From: Sinohyriopsis cumingii
Taxonomy: Eukaryota > Mollusca > Bivalvia > Unionida > Unionidae
Assembly: GCA_028554795.2 (NCBI GenBank)
Contig: JAPYKE020000567.1
Coordinates: forward strand, 1-64,000
Direction: 5' to 3'
DNA: 64,000 nucleotides
A program made the translations under genes and the position numbers. Positions 48,331 through 62,903 of the stretch are shown here, piece after piece; the stretch's first letter is position 1; every line of letters starts with the position of its first letter. The notes beneath the pieces were generated by a model. The model did not search any database and had not been told where the DNA came from. It was given only the letters and a program-made list of their open reading frames with translations.

Positions 48331-50093
48331 ATGGGCTGGAAGCGTGTGGATATTGTTGAGATCTTAATAGTGAATATCCGGAAAGTGCGAGATAACAGCG
48401 TTTTGATTGGATTTCGCTTTTGAAAAGTATCATTCCAAACGTTTTAGGCTAACGAACTCCATTGCACGACCACATCACCCATGCATTTGTCATACCTTCA
48501 CGTTGATGATTTCGGCACCGTTCATAATGACTTTGGGGCATCTGGTACCATGTTCTTGAAGAAGACATTTTCCGTCTTATCCGAGATTTTGTGAGCCGTC
48601 ATCATAGGAAAGCGATCACAGTCTCCGTAACGTTGGATAACCTCGTCGCTCCTGGTGTGGTCGATGCCGTGTAAGACCCATTAGGCTGGGTTCTCGAGAG
48701 ATTTTTGCATGTTGGGAATGGAGTGTATAGAACTGGGTTTCATTTTTGGCGACTTATTGTATGATGACATCTACGATCTATTCTCCCACACATTGTTTCA
48801 TCCCACCGTCGGCTGTATCAACACACCCTTTGATAAACGTGACAGACACGCCGCTGCCTCTTATTCCAAAAATATGATTGACCTCAGCAAGGTGAACTCA
48901 GTAATGGCAAATATATGTCTACATGCTTGAAAAGTTAAAAATGGCTACATGACCATCAAAAGAAAAAAACTCTCCCAAGCTCCAAATTCACCTGTTGTGC
49001 CGAAGGAGAATACTGGGGAAACAGGAATCACTCGTGGTCGGAATCATATCTAGGTAGCATATATCAAAGGCAAGTGAAGGAAACTCCGGCTTGTAACAAC
49101 AAATCAAACAGCTGAAAAAGGCGATGAACAATATGATAATGGTTATAAAATCCCTATAGTATTTTCTGCCAATATTAAGAAAACTACACCAGGACGAAGA
49201 TCCAAATGAATCGATTCGGGACCCATGACGCCCTTCAAATGTAACAAAAATGTCAGCTGGCTGGTTACAAATATTTGATAATCCAGACGGCATCCCTAAC
49301 CAAGCAACAAAGTTGTGGCCGCAGACTAAAACATGCATATCCGAATAGCTCAGCAGCAAAAACCAAATTAGACAATATAATGCACTATGTTGTACCATAT
49401 GAACAATGAATGAGAAGAAACATTCCTGGGACAGATGCCAAGGCGTCTTCAACTAAAACTTAAACATAATGTTTTGCATCACGTCTGCGTGATTGGAAAT
49501 TGCAATCGCAAACAAGCACCATCGTCTATAAGAAAATTTACATAACCAAGTGGCAAAGTCAACAACAAGTAAGACTTAAAACAAGCCCCCACAAATAGCT
49601 ATATCAAAGCAACATAATGATTACATTTAAAAAATATTTCTCCGTAAAAAGTATTTGCCACGAACACATCCACAGGTCAAACTTTGTTATGTATTTAATG
49701 ACTTATTTATTAAGATTATGTCCTTTTATCATTGTCAGATTTGTTTCGCTGAGCCTCTGAGGAAACTGTAATACTTACAAAGGGTCCATCAAGTTATTTC
49801 AACATTATTTTCGTTTGTTTATAATGAACTTGAATGATCATCTCATTTTGACAGACTCATCTTCTGTGAATTACGTTTATTCCCGCTATTGGTTAGGACT
49901 GTGAATCCGCATTGTATGATGCAGATTGTTCGGATTGCCTTGATGGAAGTTTGTAAGTAAATGTCTGTTTGTATTGACATTTCTGCATGCATCTTATGTG
50001 GTTATTACTTTTGTTTACAACCAGTTGACATGGGATCTAAATGAAAAACTAAAGAAATTTGAGTGTATCAATTTTATTCTATAAACCGGGTAT

Positions 50094-50931
50094 TTACCCA
50101 TTTTGTTGAAATCCGTAATGAATATTCAAACTAATTTTAAAGCTGAATGAGTATTGAAACTTCTTGGTCTTGACATCGTAGATATCAAATGTATATATAG
50201 TTATGAAATAAAGTTGCAATCTCTCTTCTTGTCTGTTTGGTTTGAAGAGCATAATGCAGCTCTTATTTTCATTGATTTTAAAATTATATTTTGCCGAGTA
50301 TAATTGAGCGATATCAAGCATTGCATGCAAATGAGCATTGATATTCGTTGTATGAGTGACATCATCAGCCGACGCAAACTTCTCAGCAGAAATTAAAGAT
50401 AGGTTATTCCTAACTTGGAATTTTCTAACAACTTTAAAATTTCGTTATTATATACCAGCTATGGAAGCGTGGATAGCACTCTGCCTTGTCGGACACCTTG
50501 TCTAATTGGTAACGGTTCTAATTTAATGCCATTCGCGAAACAATGCTATAGATATTAGCTTCTACGGATCTGCAATTACAGTGTAGTTTGCCAGAAATTC
50601 CTGATATGGAAATATTTATGAAAAGACCCTCGTGCCATACAGTGACAACCGCCTTTCTTATTTACAGAAATGCGACATAGACTTTGACTCTAATTTTCGG
50701 CTAGCGAAGGTAGCTTGATGTAAATTGCACGATGCCGTTCTACCGCTGGATCCCTTTTGAGAGTCCAGCTCTTGAGCGTTAGGGACAATGAATAAAGTCT
50801 AACCTATAGACATTTTTAAAATAGTTTATGCAAAACAGGCAGTAAAAAGACAGCTCTGAAGTGATCATGGTCATTTTTACACTTTCTTCGAAATTTGAAA
50901 TTGGTACAATTATGCCAACCTTCAAGGCAAG
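50094..50931 (-). mobile_element. LINE reverse transcriptase remnant, unit 9
   Basis: Same remnant with the GG doublet, as in units 4 and 6. Confidence 0.85.
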
Positions 50932-51635
50932 TGGTATATAACAATGTTTTGAAGTCTGTCCTCATCTTTTGGACTCAAGCGTTTACTTCTTCTCGCCCGA
51001 GAGATAGATTTCGCGAAAGTTGCGATAAAGCACTTGTGTGTGATTCGCAGTTGGGATAGGAGACAATGGAGTTTGAAACACTTTTTGTGTGTCGTTTTCT
51101 TCTTCCGTTCATGAGGCTGCATCTGTCTTCGGGTCACTTGGGGCTTTTGGCTTTTAATCGTCGCCTTTAAATCTCTTTTCGTCGATTTATCTGTTTCGTG
51201 TAAAGCTTTCTGGTAAAAAGTTCAAGACATTGACAGTACCGTTTCGATTTTTCTGTTTCTGACAAATGTGTGCGTCTAATCAATCAACGAATTTCAATCT
51301 TGTGGCAACTGTGACATCTCGTTGGGATTAGGATTTCGAGGTATATCAGGTATCTGTTGATAGCACCAATGATGGAATTCCATCCATCCTTTAAAAGGTA
51401 CTAACGACAGCTTTTGTCCTTGCAAGGTACACGTATTAGGCCTTCATATGAAGGGGGTCTTCTTCTATCTTCTCATATCTCATAGAAGTTGCTAAGCATA
51501 AGATCTGTACAAAAGAACAGCATTAGAATCTTTTCTTTTGACTGACGTATATTTTCTTTTTGACTATTGGTAAAAGAACGCTCAGATGTTTTCGTAAGAA
51601 TTCTTGCTGTAGCTTGGACAAAACTACCGTTCCTT

Positions 51636-51806
51636 TCAAGACAATGAAACAACATTCACACACGACTTCACGCAATGATTTCTTAGGGCGAGTTGATCGG
51701 ATTTCGTAAGAACCGACAACACATCCCTAAACGAGGAGGTTGCCCTTTCTTTGTACCCTTTTGGGGTGTTTTGTGATTGAGTGGTTCGCACTTCTTGGGG
51801 TGACAT
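51636..51806 (-). CDS. Candidate mini-gene A, unit 9
   Basis: Same 56 codons and promoter as at 3750-3920; no difference noticed. Confidence 0.3.
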   Translation of the reverse strand: MSPQEVRTTQSQNTPKGYKERATSSFRDVLSVLTKSDQLALRNHCVKSCVNVVSLS

Positions 51807-52405
51807 CTTTATCTTTCACTGACGGGAATCTCCAGGTCCACTTCCTTTTTATATTGAAATTTTGTCTCCACTGATGGTCGGTACGTCGTAGGAGCTGGAT
51901 GTCGGGCATCACTCGACGTTGAGGTTTTCTCAACGGACTAAATCTTGACAGTTCTAAGTTTGGAACACTCCCGTTATGTCTTCGCCTTCGGTCTTGCGTG
52001 ATGGCACTTTCTTTTATCGGCAGAAACTGCAGCTAGAAAAGAAGACGTTGTCTCCGGAGAAGTTCAAGTTGCCTTTTATTTTTAATTCAGATTAGGAAAG
52101 ACGCTCCTTAAATCGTTTGGAATTCCACAAAGTATTTGAACATAGTAGGCAGGAATAACACAAACAAAATCTCTCGGCAAATGGGTAGTTGGACTATATC
52201 TGACGATTTATATAATTTAGCAGCAACCAACCACCTTATAGCATTCAGATGTCACTAGTAAAAAAAAGTCTTAATTCTTTTCAGGTGCTACTGCTGAAAG
52301 AGTGTGCATGTTGATTGAATTCTTCGTTGCGTTTATTTTACATCTTTGCAAACTTTCTGTAAATGCGTTTTGTCAGCTCCAGTGCCAAACAACGAATGTT
52401 CTCTT

Positions 52406-52645
52406 CTAAAGGATGGCATAAGCACTGTGTAGACCATACAGCTTCTTCCATGTAAGCCGAGATTTGCTGCCCACACCAGAACTGAAACAGTTGAATTTAT
52501 CTGCGTCTCCAAGGTAGACAGATCCAGCTCGAATAATTGATTGGTTTACGGTCCATCCAGATTGCACTTTGGACAATTTGAATCGAGTTTCAAAGGGTAA
52601 ATAGCCAGGCATAATAACTGTGGTTCGCACTTCTTGGAGTGACAT
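52406..52645 (-). CDS. Candidate mini-gene B, unit 9 (S/F/R allele)
   Basis: Same frame as in unit 4: Arg7, Phe22, Ser36. Confidence 0.4.
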   Translation of the reverse strand: MSLQEVRTTVIMPGYLPFETRFKLSKVQSGWTVNQSIIRAGSVYLGDADKFNCFSSGVGSKSRLTWKKLYGLHSAYAIL

Positions 52646-53542
52646 CGTTATCTTTTACTGAAGGGAATCACCGGGTACACTTCCTTTTTATACTAAAATT
52701 TGTCTCCACTGATGGTCGGTACGTACGAAACAGAAAAATCGAAACAGTACTGTCAATGTCTTCAACGATTAAAAGCCAAAAACAACAACAGGCAATATAT
52801 ATTCTTCTTTCACTGGCTCATTTTAATGAGGTGCTGCTGGTATCTGCAGTAGTTTGCATAGACGTAGTTGAGATCCGTAGAGTGGTTCATTCATGTCATC
52901 ATAGTTACCACGTGAAATCTAAAGAGGCAATGTACAGGGCCATCGCTTTCACTGGTAAAACGACAAGGTACATGCACAATATCATTTTCCATGGTGGTCG
53001 TATTAATACAGACGCAGTCATGCCGTGCTGCATCGATTATATCACATCGATGTGACCACAGTGCACATCATCACATTCAAATTTATCACTGAATATGAGC
53101 CCCATGCTTGATTGTTGTGGTGAATCTTTATGTCTTTTTAGCCTGGCTCTGGTATTCATAAGCTAATGGTAGTCTTCCTTTTTTGTACTGGAACTCAACC
53201 TACCCGTACAGTAAAAGGTTGTTGTATGGAATCAAGTACCAGATTCAGAATATGTTTTTAACGACGATTTCGTGATTTTGTAACCATACAATTGTATGGT
53301 TCAGACAAAGTTTCTATCCTCTCTGGAATGGAAATCTTCTTACAGCACGAAACAGTTCACTACTACACTCGGATCGATAATTCAATGTGAATCCTTTGAC
53401 TTTGCAGTTGGTATGCATTTCTTTCCATCGGTATCGGTATTGGTAAAGTAATATTTTGGACCGCCGCTAGCAAAACAGGATCTTCTATTTGAGGTGCTCG
53501 TCCATCCATGCATATTAACAATCCCATTCGATGGGGTGAGTT

Positions 53543-54316
53543 CTATCGAGATGGATGTAGAAACATAATTGGCAAGGGTGTGGTAAGAATTTGTTTTTGA
53601 TTGGCCTTTGTATTGACCGACGTCGTTGTGTTCTCTTTGAATTTCGTTGTTCCCTGTAGGACATCAACAATATTTGAACACACAAGGATATAAATCGAGC
53701 ACATATCGTTGTATTTGACGTTATCTTCCTGAGACCCGAGCATGTCGTAGCATTCGCTCCACCTACAAATAGTGTCCCGTGAATCCAGAGGTTCGACGTT
53801 CACCACGGCTTTACTTCCAGCAATGTGTCCAAACTCAGGTTTTTTCTTGAAACGTCGATTAGACTAGTGCTCAACATTTCTCTCATTCGATATTATTGTT
53901 GTTCGTGGATGGAAGCTTTTCTCGTTCAATTGTTCCATGTTGTACTGTGACACGGACCTTTTCATCAGTCGTTAAGAGTAACATGATTGGCATTTGCGAA
54001 ACATGCATCCATGAAATTCGTAGATGAATTTTGGGTCGTTTAAATCGGAACTATCCACCAAATGACTTTGAATGATCTTTTTGTCCCGTCTCTGGTATGC
54101 TGCACCCATGTGTCTTCCCTTATGTACAATGTATCAACTCAGAGCTTTGGCAGAGTATCCACCGCTGATGAGATGGGGGGTGGGGCTTTGAGATTGTACG
54201 ATGGCTATTCTGTTCTCAGACATGAATGTACTGCGGTACGCTAAATTGTTCACAGCATTGGCGTAAAATGTCGTTATCAGATCGGCAATGTTTGAACATT
54301 TCTTCCTGAAAGTCAA
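53543..54316 (-). mobile_element. Polinton-type polymerase B fossil, units 9/10
   Basis: Same fragment as at 5656-6429; no difference noticed. Confidence 0.7.
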
Positions 54317-56079
54317 ATGGGCTGGAAGCGTGTGGATATTGTTGAGATCTTAATAGTGAATATCCGGAAAGTGCGAGATAACAGCGTTTTGATTGGATTT
54401 CGCTTTTGAAAAGTATCATTCCAAACGTTTTAGGCTAACGAACTCCATTGCACGACCACATCACCCATGCATTTGTCATACCTTCACGTTGATGATTTCG
54501 GCACCGTTCATAATGACTTTGGGGCATCTGGTACCATGTTCTTGAAGAAGACATTTTCCGTCTTATCCGAGATTTTGTGAGCCGTCATCATAGGAAAGCG
54601 ATCACAGTCTCCGTAACGTTGGATAACCTCGTCGCTCCTGGTGTGGTCGATGCCGTGTAAGACCCATTAGGCTGGGTTCTCGAGAGATTTTTGCATGTTG
54701 GGAATGGAGTGTATAGAACTGGGTTTCATTTTTGGCGACTTATTGTATGATGACATCTACGATCTATTCTCCCACACATTGTTTCATCCCACCGTCGGCT
54801 GTATCAACACACCCTTTGATAAACGTGACAGACACGCCGCTGCCTCTTATTCCAAAAATATGATTGACCTCAGCAAGGTGAACTCAGTAATGGCAAATAT
54901 ATGTCTACATGCTTGAAAAGTTAAAAATGGCTACATGACCATCAAAAGAAAAAAACTCTCCCAAGCTCCAAATTCACCTGTTGTGCCGAAGGAGAATACT
55001 GGGGAAACAGGAATCACTCGTGGTCGGAATCATATCTAGGTAGCATATATCAAAGGCAAGTGAAGGAAACTCCGGCTTGTAACAACAAATCAAACAGCTG
55101 AAAAAGGCGATGAACAATATGATAATGGTTATAAAATCCCTATAGTATTTTCTGCCAATATTAAGAAAACTACACCAGGACGAAGATCCAAATGAATCGA
55201 TTCGGGACCCATGACGCCCTTCAAATGTAACAAAAATGTCAGCTGGCTGGTTACAAATATTTGATAATCCAGACGGCATCCCTAACCAAGCAACAAAGTT
55301 GTGGCCGCAGACTAAAACATGCATATCCGAATAGCTCAGCAGCAAAAACCAAATTAGACAATATAATGCACTATGTTGTACCATATGAACAATGAATGAG
55401 AAGAAACATTCCTGGGACAGATGCCAAGGCGTCTTCAACTAAAACTTAAACATAATGTTTTGCATCACGTCTGCGTGATTGGAAATTGCAATCGCAAACA
55501 AGCACCATCGTCTATAAGAAAATTTACATAACCAAGTGGCAAAGTCAACAACAAGTAAGACTTAAAACAAGCCCCCACAAATAGCTATATCAAAGCAACA
55601 TAATGATTACATTTAAAAAATATTTCTCCGTAAAAAGTATTTGACACGAACACATCCACAGGTCAAACTTTGTTATGTATTTAATGACTTATTTATTAAG
55701 ATTATGTCCTTTTATCATTGTCAGATTTGTTTCGCTGAGCCTCTGAGGAAACTGTAATACTTACAAAGGGTCCATCAAGTTATTTCAACATTATTTTCGT
55801 TTGTTTATAATGAACTTGAATGATCATCTCATTTTGACAGACTCATCTTCTGTGAATTACGTTTATTCCCGCTATTGGTTAGGACTGTGAATCCGCATTG
55901 TATGATGCAGATTGTTCGGATTGCCTTGATGGAAGTTTGTAAGTAAATGTCTGTTTGTATTGACATTTCTGCATGCATCTTATGTGGTTATTACTTTTGT
56001 TTACAACCAGTTGACATGGGATCTAAATGAAAAACTAAAGAAATTTGAGTGTATCAATTTTATTCTATAAACCGGGTAT

Positions 56080-56917
56080 TTACAAATTTTGTTGAAATCC
56101 GTAATGAATATTCAAACTAATTTTAAAGCTGAATGAGTATTGAAACTTCTTGGTCTTGACATCGTAGATATCAAATGTATATATAGTTATGAAATAAAGT
56201 TGCAATCTCTCTTCTTGTCTGTTTGGTTTGAAGAGCATAATGCAGCTCTTATTTTCATTGATTTTAAAATTATATTTTGCCGAGTATAATTGAGCGATAT
56301 CAAGCATTGCATGCAAATGAGCATTGATATTCGTTGTATGAGTGACATCATCAGCCGACGCAAACTTCTCAGCAGAAATTAAAGATAGGTTATTCCTAAC
56401 TTGGAATTTTCTAACAACTTTAAAATTTCGTTATTATATACCAGCTATATAAGCGTGGATAGCACTCTGCCTTGTCGGACACCTTGTCTAATTGGTAACG
56501 GTTCTAATTTAATGCCATTCGCGAAACAATGCTATAGATATTAGCTTCTACGGATCTGCAATTACAGTGTAGTTTGCCAGAAATTCCTGATATGGAAATA
56601 TTTATGAAAAGACCCTCGTGCCATACAGTGACAACCGCCTTTCTTATTTACAGAAATGCGACATAGACTTTGACTCTAATTTTCGGCTAGCGAAGGTAGC
56701 TTGATGTAAATTGCACGATGCCGTTCTACCGCTGGATCCCTTTTGAGAGTCCAGCTCTTGAGCGTTAGGGACAATGAATAAAGTCTAACCTATAGACATT
56801 TTTAAAATAGTTTATGCAAAACAGGCAGTAAAAAGACAGCTCTGAAGTGATCATGGTCATTTTTACACTTTCTTCGAAATTTGAAATTGGTACAATTATG
56901 CCAACCTTCAAGGCAAG
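56080..56917 (-). mobile_element. LINE reverse transcriptase remnant, unit 10
   Basis: Same remnant with the AA doublet at its left end, as in unit 5. Confidence 0.85.
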
Positions 56918-57621
56918 TGGTATATAACAATGTTTTGAAGTCTGTCCTCATCTTTTGGACTCAAGCGTTTACTTCTTCTCGCCCGAGAGATAGATTTCGC
57001 GAAAGTTGCGATAAAGCACTTGTGTGTGATTCGCAGTTGGGATAGGAGACAATGGAGTTTGAAACACTTTTTGTGTGTCGTTTTCTTCTTCCGTTCATGA
57101 GGCTGCATCTGTCTTCGGGTCACTTGGGGCTTTTGGCTTTTAATCGTCGCCTTTAAATCTCTTTTCGTCGATTTATCTGTTTCGTGTAAAGCTTTCTGGT
57201 AAAAAGTTCAAGACATTGACAGTACCGTTTCGATTTTTCTGTTTCTGACAAATGTGTGCGTCTAATCAATCAACGAATTTCAATCTTGTGGCAACTGTGA
57301 CATCTCGTTGGGATTAGGATTTCGAGGTATATCAGGTATCTGTTGATAGCACCAATGATGGAATTCCATCCATCCTTTAAAAGGTACTAACGACAGCTTT
57401 TGTCCTTGCAAGGTACACGTATTAGGCCTTCATATGAAGGGGGTCTTCTTCTATCTTCTCATATCTCATAGAAGTTGCTAAGCATAAGATCTGTACAAAA
57501 GAACAGCATTAGAATCTTTTCTTTTGACTGACGTATATTTTCTTTTTGACTATTGGTAAAAGAACGCTCAGATGTTTTCGTAAGAATTCTTGCTGTAGCT
57601 TGGACAAAACTACCGTTCCTT

Positions 57622-57792
57622 TCAAGACAATGAAACAACATTCACACACGACTTCACGCAATGATTTCTTAGGGCGAGTTGATCGGATTTCGTAAGAACC
57701 GACAACACATCCCTAAACGAGGAGGTTGCCCTTTCTTTGTACCCTTTTGGGGTGTTTTGTGATTGAGTGGTTCGCACTTCTTGGGGTGACAT
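57622..57792 (-). CDS. Candidate mini-gene A, unit 10
   Basis: Same 56 codons and promoter as at 3750-3920; no difference noticed. Confidence 0.3.
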   Translation of the reverse strand: MSPQEVRTTQSQNTPKGYKERATSSFRDVLSVLTKSDQLALRNHCVKSCVNVVSLS

Positions 57793-58391
57793 CTTTATCT
57801 TTCACTGACGGGAATCTCCAGGTCCACTTCCTTTTTATATTGAAATTTTGTCTCCACTGATGGTCGGTACGTCGTAGGAGCTGGATGTCGGGCATCACTC
57901 GACGTTGAGGTTTTCTCAACGGACTAAATCTTGACAGTTCTAAGTTTGGAACACTCCCGTTATGTCTTCGCCTTCGGTCTTGCGTGATGGCACTTTCTTT
58001 TATCGGCAGAAACTGCAGCTAGAAAAGAAGACGTTGTCTCCGGAGAAGTTCAAGTTGCCTTTTATTTTTAATTCAGATTAGGAAAGACGCTCCTTAAATC
58101 GTTTGGAATTCCACAAAGTATTTGAACATAGTAGGCAGGAATAACACAAACAAAATCTCTCGGCAAATGGGTAGTTGGACTATATCTGACGATTTATATA
58201 ATTTAGCAGCAACCAACCACCTTATAGCATTCAGATGTCACTAGTAAAAAAAAGTCTTAATTCTTTTCAGGTGCTACTGCTGAAAGAGTGTGCATGTTGA
58301 TTGAATTCTTCGTTGCGTTTATTTTACATCTTTGCAAACTTTCTGTAAATGCGTTTTGTCAGCTCCAGTGCCAAACAACGAATGTTCTCTT

Positions 58392-58631
58392 CTAAAGGAT
58401 GGCATAAGCACTGTGTAGACCATACAGCTTCTTCCATGTAAGCCGAGATTTGCTGCCCACACCAGAACTGAAACAGTTGAATTTATCTGCGTCTCCAAGG
58501 TAGACAGATCCAGCTCGAATAATTGTTTGGTTTACGGTCCATCCAGATTGCACTTTGGACAATTTTAATCGAGTTTCAAAGGGTAAATAGCCAGGCATAA
58601 TAACTGTGGTTTGCACTTCTTGGAGTGACAT
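58392..58631 (-). CDS. Candidate mini-gene B, unit 10 (T/L/Q allele)
   Basis: Same frame as at 4519-4758 with Leu at residue 22. Confidence 0.4.
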   Translation of the reverse strand: MSLQEVQTTVIMPGYLPFETRLKLSKVQSGWTVNQTIIRAGSVYLGDADKFNCFSSGVGSKSRLTWKKLYGLHSAYAIL

Positions 58632-59528
58632 CGTTATCTTTTACTGAAGGGAATCACCGGGTACACTTCCTTTTTATACTAAAATTTGTCTCCACTGATG
58701 GTCGGTACGTACGAAACAGAAAAATCGAAACAGTACTGTCAATGTCTTCAACGATTAAAAGCCAAAAACAACAACAGGCAATATATATTCTTCTTTCACT
58801 GGCTCATTTTAATGAGGTGCTGCTGGTATCTGCAGTAGTTTGCATAGACGTAGTTGAGATCCGTAGAGTGGTTCATTCATGTCATCATAGTTACCACGTG
58901 AAATCTAAAGAGGCAATGTACAGGGCCATCGCTTTCACTGGTAAAACGACAAGGTACATGCACAATATCATTTTCCATGGTGGTCGTATTAATACAGACG
59001 CAGTCATGCCGTGCTGCATCGATTATATCACATCGATGTGACCACAGTGCACATCATCACATTCAAATTTATCACTGAATATGAGCCCCATGCTTGATTG
59101 TTGTGGTGAATCTTTATGTCTTTTTAGCCTGGCTCTGGTATTCATAAGCTCATGGTAGTCTTCCTTTTTTGTACTGGAACTCAACCTACCCGTACAGTAA
59201 AAGGTTGTTGTATGGAATCAAGTACCAGATTCAGAATATGTTTTTAACGACGATTTCGTGATTTTGTAACCATACAATTGTATGGTTCAGACAAAGTTTC
59301 TATCCTCTCTGGAATGGAAATCTTCTTACAGCACGAAACAGTTCACTACTACACTCGGATCGATAATTCAATGTGAATCCTTTGACTTTGCAGTTGGTAT
59401 GCATTTCTTTCCATCGGTATCGGTATTGGTAAAGTAATATTTTGGACCGCCGCTAGCAAAACAGGATCTTCTATTTGAGGTGCTCGTCCATCCATGCATA
59501 TTAACAATCCCATTCGATGGGGTGAGTT

Positions 59529-60302
59529 CTATCGAGATGGATGTAGAAACATAATTGGCAAGGGTGTGGTAAGAATTTGTTTTTGATTGGCCTTTGTATT
59601 GACCGACGTCGTTGTGTTCTCTTTGAATTTCGTTGTTCCCTGTAGGACATCAACAATATTTGAACACACAAGGATATAAATCGAGCACATATCGTTGTAT
59701 TTGACGTTATCTTCCTGAGACCCGAGCATGTCGTAGCATTCGCTCCACCTACAAATAGTGTCCCGTGAATCCAGAGGTTCGACGTTCACCACGGCTTTAC
59801 TTCCAGCAATGTGTCCAAACTCAGGTTTTTTCTTGAAACGTCGATTAGACTAGTGCTCAACATTTCTCTCATTCGATATTATTGTTGTTCGTGGATGGAA
59901 GCTTTTCTCGTTCAATTGTTCCATGTTGTACTGTGACACGGACCTTTTCATCAGTCGTTAAGAGTAACATGATTGGCATTTGCGAAACATGCATCCATGA
60001 AATTCGTAGATGAATTTTGGGTCGTTTAAATCGGAACTATCCACCAAATGACTTTGAATGATCTTTTTGTCCCGTCTCTGGTATGCTGCACCCATGTGTC
60101 TTCCCTTATGTACAATGTATCAACTCAGAGCTTTGGCAGAGTATCCACCGCTGATGAGATGGGGGGTGGGGCTTTGAGATTGTACGATGGCTATTCTGTT
60201 CTCAGACATGAATGTACTGCGGTACGCTAAATTGTTCACAGCATTGGCGTAAAATGTCGTTATCAGATCGGCAATGTTTGAACATTTCTTCCTGAAAGTC
60301 AA
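59529..60302 (-). mobile_element. Polinton-type polymerase B fossil, units 10/11
   Basis: Same fragment as at 5656-6429; no difference noticed. Confidence 0.7.
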
Positions 60303-62065
60303 ATGGGCTGGAAGCGTGTGGATATTGTTGAGATCTTAATAGTGAATATCCGGAAAGTGCGAGATAACAGCGTTTTGATTGGATTTCGCTTTTGAAAAGT
60401 ATCATTCCAAACGTTTTAGGCTAACGAACTCCATTGCACGACCACATCACCCATGCATTTGTCATACCTTCACGTTGATGATTTCGGCACCGTTCATAAT
60501 GACTTTGGGGCATCTGGTACCATGTTCTTGAAGAAGACATTTTCCGTCTTATCCGAGATTTTGTGAGCCGTCATCATAGGAAAGCGATCACAGTCTCCGT
60601 AACGTTGGATAACCTCGTCGCTCCTGGTGTGGTCGATGCCGTGTAAGACCCATTAGGCTGGGTTCTCGAGAGATTTTTGCATGTTGGGAATGGAGTGTAT
60701 AGAACTGGGTTTCATTTTTGGCGACTTATTGTATGATGACATCTACGATCTATTCTCCCACACATTGTTTCATCCCACCGTCGGCTGTATCAACACACCC
60801 TTTGATAAACGTGACAGACACGCCGCTGCCTCTTATTCCAAAAATATGATTGACCTCAGCAAGGTGAACTCAGTAATGGCAAATATATGTCTACATGCTT
60901 GAAAAGTTAAAAATGGCTACATGACCATCAAAAGAAAAAAACTCTCCCAAGCTCCAAATTCACCTGTTGTGCCGAAGGAGAATACTGGGGAAACAGGAAT
61001 CACTCGTGGTCGGAATCATATCTAGGTAGCATATATCAAAGGCAAGTGAAGGAAACTCCGGCTTGTAACAACAAATCAAACAGCTGAAAAAGGCGATGAA
61101 CAATATGATAATGGTTATAAAATCCCTATAGTATTTTCTGCCAATATTAAGAAAACTACACCAGGACGAAGATCCAAATGAATCGATTCGGGACCCATGA
61201 CGCCCTTCAAATGTAACAAAAATGTCAGCTGGCTGGTTACAAATATTTGATAATCCAGACGGCATCCCTAACCAAGCAACAAAGTTGTGGCCGCAGACTA
61301 AAACATGCATATCCGAATAGCTCAGCAGCAAAAACCAAATTAGACAATATAATGCACTATGTTGTACCATATGAACAATGAATGAGAAGAAACATTCCTG
61401 GGACAGATGCCAAGGCGTCTTCAACTAAAACTTAAACATAATGTTTTGCATCACGTCTGCGTGATTGGAAATTGCAATCGCAAACAAGCACCATCGTCTA
61501 TAAGAAAATTTACATAACCAAGTGGCAAAGTCAACAACAAGTAAGACTTAAAACAAGCCCCCACAAATAGCTATATCAAAGCAACATAATGATTACATTT
61601 AAAAAATATTTCTCCGTAAAAAGTATTTGCCACGAACACATCCACAGGTCAAACTTTGTTATGTATTTAATGACTTATTTATTAAGATTATGTCCTTTTA
61701 TCATTGTCAGATTTGTTTCGCTGAGCCTCTGAGGAAACTGTAATACTTACAAAGGGTCCATCAAGTTATTTCAACATTATTTTCGTTTGTTTATAATGAA
61801 CTTGAATGATCATCTCATTTTGACAGACTCATCTTCTGTGAATTACGTTTATTCCCGCTATTGGTTAGGACTGTGAATCCGCATTGTATGATGCAGATTG
61901 TTCGGATTGCCTTGATGGAAGTTTGTAAGTAAATGTCTGTTTGTATTGACATTTCTGCATGCATCTTATGTGGTTATTACTTTTGTTTACAACCAGTTGA
62001 CATGGGATCTAAATGAAAAACTAAAGAAATTTGAGTGTATCAATTTTATTCTATAAACCGGGTAT

Positions 62066-62903
62066 TTACCCATTTTGTTGAAATCCGTAATGAATATTCA
62101 AACTAATTTTAAAGCTGAATGAGTATTGAAACTTCTTGGTCTTGACATCGTAGATATCAAATGTATATATAGTTATGAAATAAAGTTGCAATCTCTCTTC
62201 TTGTCTGTTTGGTTTGAAGAGCATAATGCAGCTCTTATTTTCATTGATTTTAAAATTATATTTTGCCGAGTATAATTGAGCGATATCAAGCATTGCATGC
62301 AAATGAGCATTGATATTCGTTGTATGAGTGACATCATCAGCCGACGCAAACTTCTCAGCAGAAATTAAAGATAGGTTATTCCTAACTTGGAATTTTCTAA
62401 CAACTTTAAAATTTCGTTATTATATACCAGCTATGGAAGCGTGGATAGCACTCTGCCTTGTCGGACACCTTGTCTAATTGGTAACGGTTCTAATTTAATG
62501 CCATTCGCGAAACAATGCTATAGATATTAGCTTCTACGGATCTGCAATTACAGTGTAGTTTGCCAGAAATTCCTGATATGGAAATATTTATGAAAAGACC
62601 CTCGTGCCATACAGTGACAACCGCCTTTCTTATTTACAGAAATGCGACATAGACTTTGACTCTAATTTTCGGCTAGCGAAGGTAGCTTGATGTAAATTGC
62701 ACGATGCCGTTCTACCGCTGGATCCCTTTTGAGAGTCCAGCTCTTGAGCGTTAGGGACAATGAATAAAGTCTAACCTATAGACATTTTTAAAATAGTTTA
62801 TGCAAAACAGGCAGTAAAAAGACAGCTCTGAAGTGATCATGGTCATTTTTACACTTTCTTCGAAATTTGAAATTGGTACAATTATGCCAACCTTCAAGGC
62901 AAG
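62066..62903 (-). mobile_element. LINE reverse transcriptase remnant, unit 11
   Basis: Same remnant with the GG doublet, as in units 4, 6, 8 and 9. Confidence 0.85.

Larger units (their letters stand above)
47889..53874 (+). repeat. Array unit 9 (5,986 bp), S/F/R haplotype
   Basis: C, CC, GG, T, S/F/R, A: matches unit 4, five units to the left. Confidence 0.95.
53875..59860 (+). repeat. Array unit 10 (5,986 bp)
   Basis: A, AA, AT, T, T/L/Q, C: matches unit 5, five units to the left, including the AA doublet that no other copy carries. Confidence 0.95.
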